A stretch of DNA of 64,000 bases, taken from Globomyces pollinis-pini (lineage: Eukaryota > Chytridiomycota > Chytridiomycetes > Rhizophydiales > Globomycetaceae). Position 1 is the stretch's first letter, and the number at the start of each line of letters is the position of its first letter. The stretch spans positions 37,254-101,253 of the forward strand of contig MU621123.1 of the NCBI GenBank assembly GCA_025399215.1, read 5' to 3'. Positions 10,981 through 22,823 of the stretch are shown here, piece after piece. The position numbers and the translations under genes were made by a program. The notes below the pieces were generated by a model. The model was given only the letters and a program-made list of their open reading frames with translations, had not been told where the DNA came from and ran no database searches.

Positions 10981-13900
10981 ATGGAAGGTGTGAGACATTC
11001 AGTGGAATATCAATCTTCAGCTAGTGTCCGAAGTGATAATGACATTCAACGCGCAACATCACAATCAATTGCACCATCTGATAAGCAGAACAGTTCTCCA
11101 ACAGTAACACCTAGAAGGATGCGATCAGAACCTTCAATATATAATGAAGAACATTCAGAACAAAGCGGTAAGATACCTGTGGAGACAAAATCATACAAAG
11201 ACGAAAGCAATAGACAGTATATGGAAACGGAGAACAGAATTAGTTTATCAAATAAATCAAAGGATAAATCAAAGGTTGGAAAGACGCGAATTCGTGGAAG
11301 GTCAGATGCAGTACCATATCAAAAGCCTCTACATAATAGAGAAGGTTCAGCAGATTCAATCCAAGTCAAAATATCTCACCCAAAACATCAGAGAATTTAT
11401 GAACCTGCTAGTGCGAACTTTAGATCAGTACCTTACAATTACAATACCAAACCAAAATCAAAACAACCTAAAAATCAAGTTAAAATTGATTCACCTTCTG
11501 AAGCGGTAAATTCATTATTTATAACTTTGAAATAGCTACCTAATGCGAATAGTGATGATATGCCTTCCAGTAGCCGAACCAATCCTATGGATTTATATGC
11601 TGCAATAAAGAACTCAGCTCCTGCACAAGATTTTAGTATACAAGGAAGTTCTTGGGATAGAAAAGAACCAAAATCTCAATGGACACCATTGCCACAGAAC
11701 TCTCATCAAAATTATGTGGTAAACTCTGTGGATAGAGAACAATTAAAAGGATCAGTTGATTTAGAAGCTATACTTCCTCCTTTGGCTCCACGATATCCAC
11801 CACAATCAAATCAGTATCAGCGTGAAAATAGAGAAGTTATTAAAGACTCTGCGAGAGAATTGAAAGATAGAGATCAGGTGCGAGATACAAATGCGAGAGA
11901 AGGGCGAGAAAAGGAACGGGAGGAACAACGGGCTGTGAGAGATTCCCAAAAGTTCGAAGAGCAAAGACCAGTTAGAGAGCATCAAAAAGACAAAGAGACT
12001 ACCAGGGATGCCAGAGAGCACCAAAGGGAGAGAGAAGACTCTAGACAACACCCAAAAGATCATAATAGGGCTAAGAGTCCAAGAAAATCGAATAATGTTG
12101 AATCTACAGACAAAGAGATGGAATATGCAGAAGAAGGAAGAGTTATTAAACCGAGTACACCTCCTCCAAGAAAGAGTCCAACCAGGAAAAGAAGAGAGAA
12201 CAATGATTCGGATAGCGACAGTGACAGAGGATCCGTGACCAAGGTTAAAAGCCCGACCAGGTTAACTGACAACGATGAACAAGAGGGAACTAAGCAGAAA
12301 GGCAAAAGAAATCAAATCGATGTTGCAATACTAAACTCATCAAAAGATGTTGACTCTCCAATATCTCCTGAACATTCACCCCCACGTTACAAACCTCAAA
12401 AAAAGTATCAGCAAGATAATGATCAAGAGCACTCTGATGACTCTCGAACCGATCAAAGAGCTCGTAGCCCAAAGAAAACTGCCATCGACAATGAGTCAAC
12501 AAGAGAATACGAAACAAAAAGTCGAAGAAACAAGACGGATAGCATTGATGATCAAAATGAGGAACGTTATTCCAGAATTGCTTCTCATGATGGACCGAAA
12601 AGTGGTAAAAAATCCACGACCGATGATTATCAAGATATTCCTGTTGATGAAGAAGTAGAAGATAGTCGACGAAAGAAAAATATACCAGCAAAGTTTTCAG
12701 AACCTGCATCTGAATTGACCAGTTTAGATAAGTCCGTTAAGCCAATTCCTCTCAAACCCGAAGTCTTATCAGCAATGAAAGCAAATGAGCCGCCTGTAAC
12801 TATTATCCCGGGAATCAAACCCTTAGAGCAGCTACCTATGCTAAACAGCATAGTCAATTTTCATGCCGACGTAATTTTTTAAATGTAACATTCTTAGACA
12901 AATTTTGCACCACAGCCAAATGCTATACAACCATATAATCCAGTTAACACTGTTGTATCACAAGAATTTGAATTGCAAAGATTATCGGCTATGCATACAC
13001 TAGGAATCCTCGAAAGCGCTGATCGTATGATATTAGATATTTAACAATTGTTATAGAGCCAAGATTGAATCGTATTACACAAATGACATCAAGGCTTTTA
13101 GGAAGAAGTTTATGTGTGTTAAGCTTAGTAGATACTGACAGAGTGTATTGGAAATCAGTTTCTTGTACAGTTAATGGGCTGGTTCCAATCAAAGATGAAG
13201 CGAGGTAAAACTTTTGATGGTGCTTATACAACAGATATGAATCATTTTGTTCATGGGTTGTTCAAGATGAATCAAGTAGAGGCGTGACGATTCTGGATGC
13301 CAAAACAGATCCTAGATGTACACACATGAGGGTAAAATCACATAAAATAAGTGTATAGATTAAACCTGGTCTCGAATTTTATGCTGGGGTGCCTTTATTG
13401 GTCGGGTAACGGTGCGATTAGCTAAAACGTAGTGGAAAGTATCGAATCGGAGCTCTAAGTGTACAAGGTCCACCAGGGTCAAATATTAGCGTTATTGATA
13501 TGAATATTCTTCATGAAATGGCCGTTTGGGCATCTGGTGAACTAGATACTATATCTGAGCAAAACAAACTTGAAACTAGTGAGGCAATGTTAAAAGCCAA
13601 AAATCAATTAAGTGTTATCGCTCATATGTCGAGAAAAAGTGACCAAAACTTTGAAAGTCGCCTGCTAGAAAAGGTATAGTTTATTTGCTTTTAATGTTGT
13701 ATAGTCACTGGGGCTGATCAAAGATGCCATTAAAGCGTCATGTGTTTTATTACTTAAATTAAACCCAGATCCTAAAGGATTTCAGAGCATGTTGCAGGCA
13801 TATTCAACATCTACCACTTCACAGCTCGCAATTGGTAGTTCAATTTTTCAAGAATTATGTTCAATGACACTAAAGAAAGAATCATATAACGAACCTCTTC

Positions 13901-15342
13901 TTCTTGATAACTTAAAAACCGGACCAGTTACCAAGGATGTGGATACTTACCTTAGCAAAAAAATCAACAAATGCTTAAGCGAGACCGTTTATGGAAATAG
14001 TGGCCCAACAGCTATACTGGCTTGCTTTTTTGAAGGACAATATCGAACCATTTCAAGCCTGGTATTATTGATAACTGACTGAATCGTAGGAAACCAATTT
14101 TATGAAATCTGTCATTCCAATCTTTTCTTCTGTGGTAGAAAAATTGGAATTAAGCGACTCATTAAATCAAACTACATCAGCCCTGTTGAAGAATATTAAC
14201 AATGGTATAAGAAAACATGCGGTCCAGTTTGGAACTAGCCAAGGACTCGCGCCAGTTATACTTATGATCGAGCCAAAGTTTCCGCAAATCAAAGGGCTAG
14301 AGACCCGCTCAATTACGCATGGCTCAACAACTGAATTGGATGTACAAGGAACAGCATTTCAAAAAGAACTACCGATAAATGGACCAAAAGGGCAAGCACA
14401 GGCACAGGTTCTAACAAAAAGACAAGAAGTCGAAGCTGTGATGGGAGCCACCACTGAAATAAAGGGTGACATCACTGACGGACATCTAGTAAACGATAAA
14501 CAGTCTGTAAATCCACACATTACTCCAATTGAATGCTTTGAAGTTACCAATGATTTTTCACAAATATTGGATGTATTGGCTGAACGTTACAACCTTAAAA
14601 AACCGAAAAAAATTGGAAATCAATACCGTAACTTCATATCACTACTAATTTTGAAGATATTTTAGCAAATTACGGCCCGGAAACTGGTACAGCGGATAAC
14701 GTTGCTACATTTGCGCATGAATTATTTTTTTCCTTAGACGTATACAATCAAAATAAGAGACGATGTTTAAAGGTACTAAATTTGTTCATTTTCATTGCTC
14801 TATTAGGTCCGAGTTGGTATACATAGCGACTTCATTCCTGTGGAAATTGCCTCTGATAATCAAACAATGAAAGATCACACGCAAAATATTGGTAAATTCG
14901 ATTTGATCTAATGTCATTAGTAAATGGGGCATACAAATTAGTAAAATTCTCAGCTATAACATAATTCTATTAGGAATGCCAAGCGGAAACGATACTAGTG
15001 TCTGAAGTGTTTTACCATCAAACTAAAAATCATTGCTCTTATGAGTCAGGAAATACGATTGTCATTAGAGGGCAAGGTACTCTCGTAAATGTTACTTATA
15101 CCAAAGGAATTTTTTCAACTTACAAATTAATTGGAAAATCCGAGGTGGAGGAAACTCAAGTACAACCTATTAAAGAAAATGGAGTCAATGACAAAGGATC
15201 ATTAATTCTTGATAGAATTCCAGGACACCTACCAATATCGATTGATACATCAGCCGTGGCATCGCCAACCAAATCGGACGGAAAAGTAGCACCTGAAATT
15301 GTATCTCCAAGCATCAAGAAAAAGGGATGTATCATGATGTAA
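10981..15342 (+). CDS. 1331-aa GAF-domain protein with degenerate class III cyclase-like domain and C-terminal CaaX box
   Basis: Thirteen exons, twelve introns of 27-38 nt; the spliced length is exactly 1332 codons. Residues 1-640 are disordered, highly charged, and include an Arg/Glu-rich stretch (REKEREEQRAVRDSQ). A GAF domain follows (about 650-800): LQRLSAMHTLGILESAD, RLNRITQMTSRLLGRSLCVL, SLVDTDRVYWKS, FCSWVV, DPRC, FYAGVPLLV and YRIGALSVQG, as in small-molecule-binding GAFs of sensor proteins. A second region (about 815-950) may be another divergent GAF. Residues about 1105-1245 resemble a class III nucleotidyl cyclase: AERYNLKKPKKIGNQYPNYG, LKVRVGIHS, VNGAYKLECQAETILVSEVFY. The usual metal-binding DIxGFT is replaced by EVTNDF, so catalysis is doubtful. 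The protein ends KKKGCIMM, a polybasic CaaX prenylation signal, implying membrane attachment. A role in cyclic-nucleotide signalling is inference. Confidence 0.8.
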
Positions 15343-15576
15343 AGTTTAGCTCTATTTTGATTTTAATTGAATTGATGTAATATTGCACACGTTTTAAACT
15401 CGATTAAGATGAGGAATATACTGTAAATAGAATGTACAAAGAAGATCTACCATTTCTATTTAAACCTTTTGCTCTTGTGTTCTATTCCTGTTTAAGTTTG
15501 TGATCACCATAAAGGTTACACGGTTGATCGCCACTAACATTTTGTTCCAAGCCAAGCCAGAGAAAGTTTACCAATT

Positions 15577-15857
15577 ATGACATTACAAGAAGCACAAGAA
15601 ATCCCACCAAACGTAAGAAACCAAATCATTGATCTTTTGTAAGAGTTTTGGTTGTTTAAATAAATAGAATGTTGGAAATCACTCGGTCAGTATCAAAGAT
15701 CTCTTCTTCCATTTCAAATGAACATCACAATAAGATTAAACTCATTGCTACCAAGTTGGAAAATCATATCTTTCAGCACGGAGAAATTAATGGTTATGAG
15801 TATCTTGTTGATGAATGGTTATTCAAGATCAATCAAGTTCGCTGCATAAATAATTGA
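15577..15857 (+). CDS. Small KIX-like protein (possible Mediator Med15 N-terminal-type domain)
   Basis: 83-aa protein from two exons (29-nt intron, CTTTT|GTAAGAG...AAATAG|A). The sequence IPPNVRNQIIDLLM, then KIKLIATKLENHIFQHGEINGYEYLVDEWLFKIN, follows the KIX pattern of Med15/CBP (RQRIVxKI...KRFEEKIYxxAxSxxDYLxxIxxKI). KIX domains bind activation domains of transcription factors. Full Med15 is far longer, so this is either a stand-alone KIX protein or only the first part of a gene whose other exons I did not recover. Moderate to low confidence in the family, higher confidence that it is coding. Confidence 0.5.
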
Positions 15858-15942
15858 CCACAAAATAATAATATATACAGATTGCTTTAGAATACTCATA
15901 TTGGCAACATTTTTCACAGTTTGAATTTATCCTATAGATTTA

Positions 15943-17962
15943 TTATAAGCGTAACATTTCGGGTTTCGATTTAACTTTCTCCTGAACAATTTTATCTGTT
16001 TTACCAATTACTTTTGCCTGGCCTTTTCCAAACTTCTTCTTTGAAGAATTCGAATCAACTACAAGTGTAACATTACGTTGCTTCATCAACTGGCTCATAG
16101 CTTTGTCTTTTGTCACTTGGTGAGATAACTTGTCATCTTTCTGATACAGTTGTTTAGCCTTTTCTTTTTCAAGCTTCTCCTTTCTTGCTATTCGCTTCGC
16201 TTTCATTCTTAGTCTCTTTTTATCCTTTTCGTCTAATTCCGCTTGGGATTTGGCAACCTTTCCATCATAAACTTCTCTTGGCAAGGCTAATTTAGCATTT
16301 GAAACGTTTGCTGGTATGACTTCTTCCAATGAAATAGCTGGTACACTTGCAGTTGGTACCACTTCAACTTCTAGCGATGCTGGTTTTGGAGTGAAATGCC
16401 AGTTTGACAAAGCATCAAGTTGATAAGTCAGGTTATTATAAAGTTCGCTAATTTCTGCATGTTGTTTTTCAACTTCCAATTGGCGATCTGTCTTTACTTC
16501 ATCCTTAGAAGTTTGCTTCTTATATTCATCTTCATAAACCTCAGCTAATGACTTCTTGTTTTTTTCATCATCTAATTCCCATCTACGATTTGGATCATAT
16601 ACTGAATCTTTTGGAGGTGCTTTTCGAACAACATCGTCAAATGCCATATCTTTAATACGTTGGATGATCAAATCCGCCAACGTAGCTGTAGTTTCTTCAG
16701 TAATAACAGGAACTGGTTTAACAGCAATATCAACCTATAGTGTCAGTAAAGTCAAACAATTACATCAAGGTCCTCTTCCAGCAAGGAGTTCATAGGTCTC
16801 TGCTTTGAGTTGGCTTCACCTTTTAATGTCCAGTCTTTCTCAGCCATATTCTCGGTTTCAAATTGATCAATTTTGGCCTTCATTTTCAATTGTTGCTTTT
16901 CGAATGTAGAAAGATTATTTTTATCCATATCTATATCTTCTTCTTCTTCATCATCAAGCAAATCCATTGGCTGGTCGGCATCTTCATTCAAGTCTTCATT
17001 TTGCTCTTCTAATGGATCATCACCTTCAACTTCATTCAGATCTTCTTGAAGTTCTTCAGTACCATCTAATGGCTCCATATCGTCTCTCCATGTTTTTCTA
17101 GCTGACTTTGCAACTTTTGGTGCAACAAAAAAGTCATCGTAATGAATCTCTATCAAAATTAATAATTGCTCTCTATTTTGAAATGAAAAAAAAATTCGAT
17201 AGAATAAAATAAGTTCACATACCATTGGCATTATCTTCATCATCAAACAACCCATCAGCCATATCTAACCATTAAAAATAGAATAAATGTACCTTGGCCA
17301 ACCGAAAAAATATCGTTTTCATTTGCGGTTGAATCAACAATATCATCTTCTTCTTCATCGTCTTTGGATGGTCCCTTGTTTAATTTTTTTGCCAATTTCA
17401 AATCTTGAGCTTCACCCATTGTAGCAAATTTTTCGAATTCTTCAAGAGAAAAGAAATCATCATCTACTTCGGATCTCTTTCTCTTTGGAGAAGTTTCTGT
17501 TTGATCTTCATTACTGTCATTCTCACTCTGTGAACCCTCAGCTTCTAAATCATCATCTTGGAATTCTTCATCTTCATCAAAATCGTCCATCTCTTCTAAT
17601 TCGTCACTACTTTCATCTGAATTTGAGAGTCCTAACATAGCTTCGTAATCATTTTCTGGCTTTACTCTTGGTTTAGGATCATTTGTTAGTGTATTCAAAT
17701 AAATATTCATATTTTTAATTGCAGGAGTGTTCAATAGCTGAATCTGCTCCCATACTTGATTTAAATCCAAACCTTCAACGTATAATTCAGGTAAGAAAGA
17801 TAGATTTGAGTTGGTAACATCCAATTTCTTTGATTTATCAAAATAATGCTTTGATATTTTCAAGTAATCGTTGGACTTTTGATTGTCTTTTGTTAGAAAC
17901 TTTTCGGGGTTTTGAATGGTTTCTTTAATGAAAGAGTGAATATCAAAGTCTTTGGTTGGCAT
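15943..17962 (-). CDS. MPP10: U3 snoRNP protein Mpp10 (small-subunit processome)
   Basis: 629-aa nucleolar protein that binds Imp3 and Imp4 in the U3 snoRNP for 18S rRNA processing. Four exons; introns of 28, 73 and 29 nt, the 73-nt one (17150-17222) being among the longest here. Characteristic features are long Asp/Glu-rich tracts (residues about 110-250 and 300-350), YDDFFVAPK, and the conserved C-terminal half containing [42 protein letters not shown] and the Lys-rich KRLRMKAKRIARKEK. The length matches yeast Mpp10 (593 aa). It shares a 373-bp divergent upstream region with the PAK gene. Confidence 0.95.
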
Positions 17963-18335
17963 TCCAATTGAATTCTGGTAAAAAAAAAATAAAAAAAATA
18001 ATGACAGAATGGTTTAGGATAAAATTATACCAACGTGTATACTCTGTAGAGAGTCTAGAAGAGAGTCGTTTTATCAGGAATATTCTGATAAATCTGAGCA
18101 AATGTTGAATTTGCAATAAAGTTTTATAAAACACGAATAAGCTTTCTGGTGGTATATAAGATATATAAAAACAAAGACTTTATCTTTACCATCTTTTACG
18201 CAATTATTAATTAAAAATACGTTCGAATTCTTCTTGTTGGTGTCTCATGTGTACGTAGGTATCTCCATTGTTCGTCATTTCGACTTTCCACATATACAAT
18301 TATTTATAAATCGACAATCCTGGTTTTCATCACTA
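17963..18335. promoter_or_regulatory. Divergent promoter Mpp10 / PAK kinase
   Basis: 373 bp between two divergent start codons. It has an A-rich run near 17980 and TATA-like sequences at 18152-18170 (TATATAAG, TATATAAAA) that could serve the PAK gene. No coding sequence seen. Confidence 0.4.
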
Positions 18336-20485
18336 ATGTCATCAACAACTGTAGTTAGAAAGAAAGGAAACATTCTGATTCGTGATTCAGGATTACGGTC
18401 TTTTATATGGTCAAAACGATTTCTTCAACTAAGAGATCAAATGCTTACAATTCATAAAAATGAAGTAACCGTCTTTATATTTAATCCATTCCATAGAATA
18501 CTTACCAAGCAATGATGATAATTTTATTAAAAGAAGTGGACTCGGTTCAGAGATCAATACTAAAACCATACTGTTTTGAAGTTATAACCAAAGATAAATC
18601 CTTTTATTTTTCATGTGATACGGATTCTGAACTATATAGCTGGATAGAAGAAATTTATTCGGTAAATCATTTGTCCTCTGACTTTATAGCGTTCACCAAA
18701 CGGAATTGCCTCTTCGGGACCAACAAATGTCCAACATAATGTACACGTTGGATACGATATGAACACAGGAACATTTGAGGTAAATGAGAATATTGGTTTC
18801 ATATATCAGGGACTTCCCACATCTTGGAAAGCCATATTACAACAGTCATCGATTTCCAAAGAAGAAATGGCAAATAATCCACAAGTTGTTTTGGATGTAT
18901 TGGGATTCTTTGCAGGATCTTTATCTAGTCCAGATCCAAATTTAGCATCACCTCACGCAAAACAACAGTCCGCTAACACATCCCAAGCAAACTTATTAAA
19001 TTCCATGTCAAATGTACAATTACAAAATTCTAGCAATAATTTGATAAAAGAAAACATGGGATCATCAAGTGCTAGTATATCAGCGACAGTACCAACAAGT
19101 TTAGCAGCATCGAATACTGCACAAAGTAAATCATTCAACTTTCTTACTTTACCAGCGTCATCACATCAATTGACAGAAGAAATCAAACCAAAAACAGATG
19201 CAGCAAACGTACCAAACAACACACAATCACCGATAGTAAGTTTGAGCTTATTGACCACCACAGAAAAAAATTGTCGTACCTCCCCCACCACCACTTCCTA
19301 ACAAGAACATTGATGCTCTACCGCCAAGTAAAGAGCAAGATTTATCCAGCAAAAGTGCAGGTATAAAAAGATGTTTATAAATATTAGATGAAGGAAAGGA
19401 AGTATTGCCAGACCTTCCTCCAAAAGAGGAAACTAAAAGGAGACTATCCCAATTACAAGATAATCAGTTAATGGAAGTGTTACGTAATAATTTATTTGCC
19501 CTCTAAATATTCTAGGTGGGATTGTTTCCAAGCAAGATCCAACCACAATATACAGTAAACTCAAAAATGTTGGTCAAGGGTAACAAATTATACTTTTATC
19601 AATTAAATAGTGCATCTGGCTCAGTATATCTAGCTAAACATAACACAGATGGAAGTGTTGTGGCTATTAAAGAAATGCTAATGTCCCGACAACCGAGAAA
19701 AGATTTGATTATCAACGAAATTAATGTAATGAAGGAGATTGTTCATCCAAATATTGTAAACTTCGTTGATTGTTTCCTGGTGAAGGACAGTCTTTGGGTA
19801 TTAATGGAGTATATGGAAGGAGGCATGCTTACAGATTTAATTGACAAAAATACCTTTACAGAGCCTCAGATTTCTACAATATGTTTGGAGGTATTTGGAA
19901 TGCGGCTTACCTTGTAGACATTGCGTGGGTTGAACCACTTGCACTCTAAAAATATTATACACAGAGATATTAAAAGCGACAATGTACTACTAGATGCAAA
20001 GGGTCGTATTAAGATATGTAAGAATTAAGCTTGATTTACTTTTTTAGCTGATTTTGGATATTCCGCCAAACTGACTGTGGATAAATCTAGGAGAGCTACA
20101 CTAGTAGGTACTCCATTCTGGATGGCCCCAGAAGTCGTTTCCCAAAAGGAGTATGGAACTAAAGTGGATATATGGTCACTAGGAATCATGGCCATCGAAA
20201 TGATTGAAGGCCAACCGCCTTACATAGATGAAGACCCTCTAAAGGCATTATATCTTATTGCAACTATTGGAACTCCCAGACTTCGTAAGCCTGAGGCATT
20301 AAGTACAACTTTACGAGACTTTTTAAAGAAGTCCTTGGAAGTTAACCCCACCAAAAGATTTAGTTCAGTAGAATTACTACAGGTAAAAATCAATCGATTA
20401 ACGTCAGCATTCATTTTTCTTGATGGCAGCACCTACTTCCTCACTGATTCCGATGATAGATGGACTTCGTAGGGATAGGAATTAA
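18336..20485 (+). CDS. p21-activated kinase with PH, CRIB and kinase domains (Cla4 type)
   Basis: 619-aa effector of Cdc42/Rac that controls polarity, septins and MAPK input. Eleven exons; ten introns of 25-32 nt, spliced length in frame. An N-terminal PH domain ([20 protein letters not shown] ... SWIEEIY) is followed by a CRIB motif split by introns ([25 protein letters not shown]). A Ser/Asn/Pro-rich linker contains [10 protein letters not shown], a candidate SH3 ligand. The kinase domain has [35 protein letters not shown] and the PAK activation segment [21 protein letters not shown]-kinase order is that of fungal Cla4/Skm1 rather than Ste20 or animal PAK1. The start is the first in-frame ATG. 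Confidence 0.93.
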
Positions 20486-20526
20486 GATATAGAAATATAC
20501 AAACTCAACGCAATGAATTTTATGAC

Positions 20527-20577
20527 CTTCTAATTGAAATCACTTTCTTTAATCTTCTAATTGAAATCACTTTCTTT
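20527..20577 (+). repeat. 27-nt direct repeat upstream of CLPTM1
   Basis: CTTCTAATTGAAATCACTTT followed by CTTT occurs at 20527-20550 and 20554-20577, between the PAK stop and the CLPTM1 ATG. Both genes are on the plus strand. Confidence 0.85.
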
Positions 20578-20628
20578 TGAGTTTAATTTGGGCAAAACCA
20601 AAAACAATTTTTTAGAGTCTTTTTTACA

Positions 20629-22752
20629 ATGTCAGAACCATCCAACGCTCTGACTAGTGAGCCTGTACCGGCTACCAATAATCAACAAGAGCAGAACCAA
20701 GGGTTTTGGTCTAATATATTTAGCCAAGTTCCAAGGATGTTATTAATGTATTTTTTAGCAAATTCAGCTATGAATATGTTCTTCAAGCCATCTGTTACTC
20801 CTACAACCACCGTTCCTGATGCTGCTCATCCTACAACTAATGAAATAGGAAATTTACATGCTGCTTGGAAATTAGGATCTTATATGGTATTGCAATTTAT
20901 CTTTAAAACATCAGGATGTCTATTTCTACGCTGATTCAAATCCTACATTTTCTAGTTTTGATGATGATTCCAAATTGATATACAAACAATCAAAAGTTAA
21001 ATTTGGAGATTTCAATGATGTTCGTGAAGCTACTGTTACCATCCCATGTACTCCCGAAATTCAAAATAATGGCTCACTATACGGACACTTTTATTTAACT
21101 AGACCTGGAAAATCTCCGTCATTTTATTCGAAAGAAGCTTCAGAATCAACTATTTATCATCGAAAATGTATTATCTAAATTTAATGACGTTCAATTTAGT
21201 ATTAACTCGATATATGCCAAAAAAGAAAGTTATAAGAAAGAAGAACTTGATTAATGATGAAAATGAAGGCAAAGATGTTGAAGAGGATGTTGAAATACCA
21301 AATCAAATCGTCTCTTATTGGTGGCCAAACGTTACTATGAATATTGTTGCATTAGATAGTATGATCAATTTAAAATCACTACCACCAAAGATAATTCAAC
21401 GTAATTATACATCGTGATAACTTTAGAAATTCGATTAGATGAAACTGGAACTCAATATTTTCCAATATTCTATACCAACGATTTTTGGATGCTCACTGAA
21501 AATTTAATGTTGATAAATTCCACAGTTCAGTACGCTTTATATGTTTAATATGATTAGGGAATTGAATATGACTATTACATTTGAACCATTGTCAATGTGG
21601 AAATTTCAATTATATACCCAATTTGAAGAATCTTTTCGAATGCAAACTGAAATGATGGGTGTGGATAAGTCCGAAACTGAGCAGATTAAAGTATGATTCG
21701 TTCCATATTTACAAATTAGCGTATGTTTTTGGATACAAATCCTATTTTGTTGGGTATTACAGTTTTGGTATCCGTTTTACATTCAGTATTTGATTTCCTT
21801 GCATTCAAGAATGGTAAAAAGATATTCACTTTTATTGAATTAGATATTAAATTCTGGAAGGACAAAAAAGATATGGAAGGGCTATCATTTAGAGCCATTA
21901 TATTAAATGTCATTTTTCAAACAATTATTTTCTTGTATTTACTTGACAACGATACCAGTTACATGGTACTCTTTTCCACAGGTGCTGGATTATTAATTGA
22001 GTTTTGGAAAATCAACAAAACTGTCATTATCAAGGTTTTACTATTATAGACACTAATATTAGCAAAAAGCAACATTTCCTTACTTGGATTTTATTGATCG
22101 ATACAAGCCATCAAAATTAACAGCAAAAACTCAAAAATATGATCAAGTAACATAATTATTTTCTTAACCTTAGATGGCATTCAATTATTTGTCATATGCA
22201 TTTTTCCCTTTGATGGTATTGTATACCATTTATTCTGTCATGTATGAGACTCATAAATCTTGGTACTCTTTTGTATTAGGAACACTTGTTGGTTTTGTAT
22301 ATACCTTTGGGTTTATCAGCATGACACCACAATTATTCATCAATTACAAATTAAAATCGGTTGCAAATATGCCATGGAAAACTTTTATGTACAAGGCTTT
22401 AAATACCTTTATAGATGATCTGTTTGCTTTTGTCATTAAAATGCCATGGTTACATCGTTTAGCATGTTTACGTGATGATATTGTATTTTTTGTTTATCTT
22501 TATCAACGATGGATTTATCCTGAAGATAAACGTAGAAGAAATGAATTTGGTCAAGTGGGTGAAGAAATTGGTGAGGATAATGATGATGAAAGTGAATCGG
22601 AAGGTGATGAACCTGTACCTAAAGCCATTAAAGAAGCTACAGAATCAAACTCAAAATTGGTTCACCGAAAAGCTCAGAAAGAGTCTACCACAACTACGAC
22701 CACAACTGACAAGGAACAAAACAAACTACCAAACAGCAAGAAGACCAAGTAG
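20629..22752 (+). CDS. CLPTM1: CLPTM1 family multi-pass membrane protein
   Basis: Polytopic ER/Golgi membrane protein of the cleft lip and palate transmembrane family (animal CLPTM1L is a lipid scramblase for GPI biosynthesis). Multiple short introns. Family signatures: an N-terminal membrane-proximal segment (FSQVPRMLLMYFLANSAMN), a lumenal domain (YWWPNVTMNIV; ITLEIRLDETGTQYFP), then the membrane half with FLAFKNDIKFWKDKKDMEGLSFRA, FWKINK, FGFISMTPQLFINYKLKSVA, FIDDLFAFVIKMPWLHRLAC and YQRWIYPEDKRRRNEFGQ. The C-terminus is acidic, then Thr/Lys-rich. A 30-nt intron at 21814-21843 has no stop and is a multiple of three, so naive ORF calling would keep it; the conserved FKNDIKFW junction shows it is removed. 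Confidence 0.94.
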
Positions 22753-22823
22753 CAAAAAACTAAATTTTATCAATTCAAAACTTCGTTTTAATAAAAAGCA
22801 AGTCAATCACAATCTTATGTTTA

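Noticed and set aside
11806..12709. Minus-strand ORFs within the GAF/cyclase-like gene
   Set aside because: Shadows of the low-complexity charged region; the plus strand splices in frame over 1332 codons.
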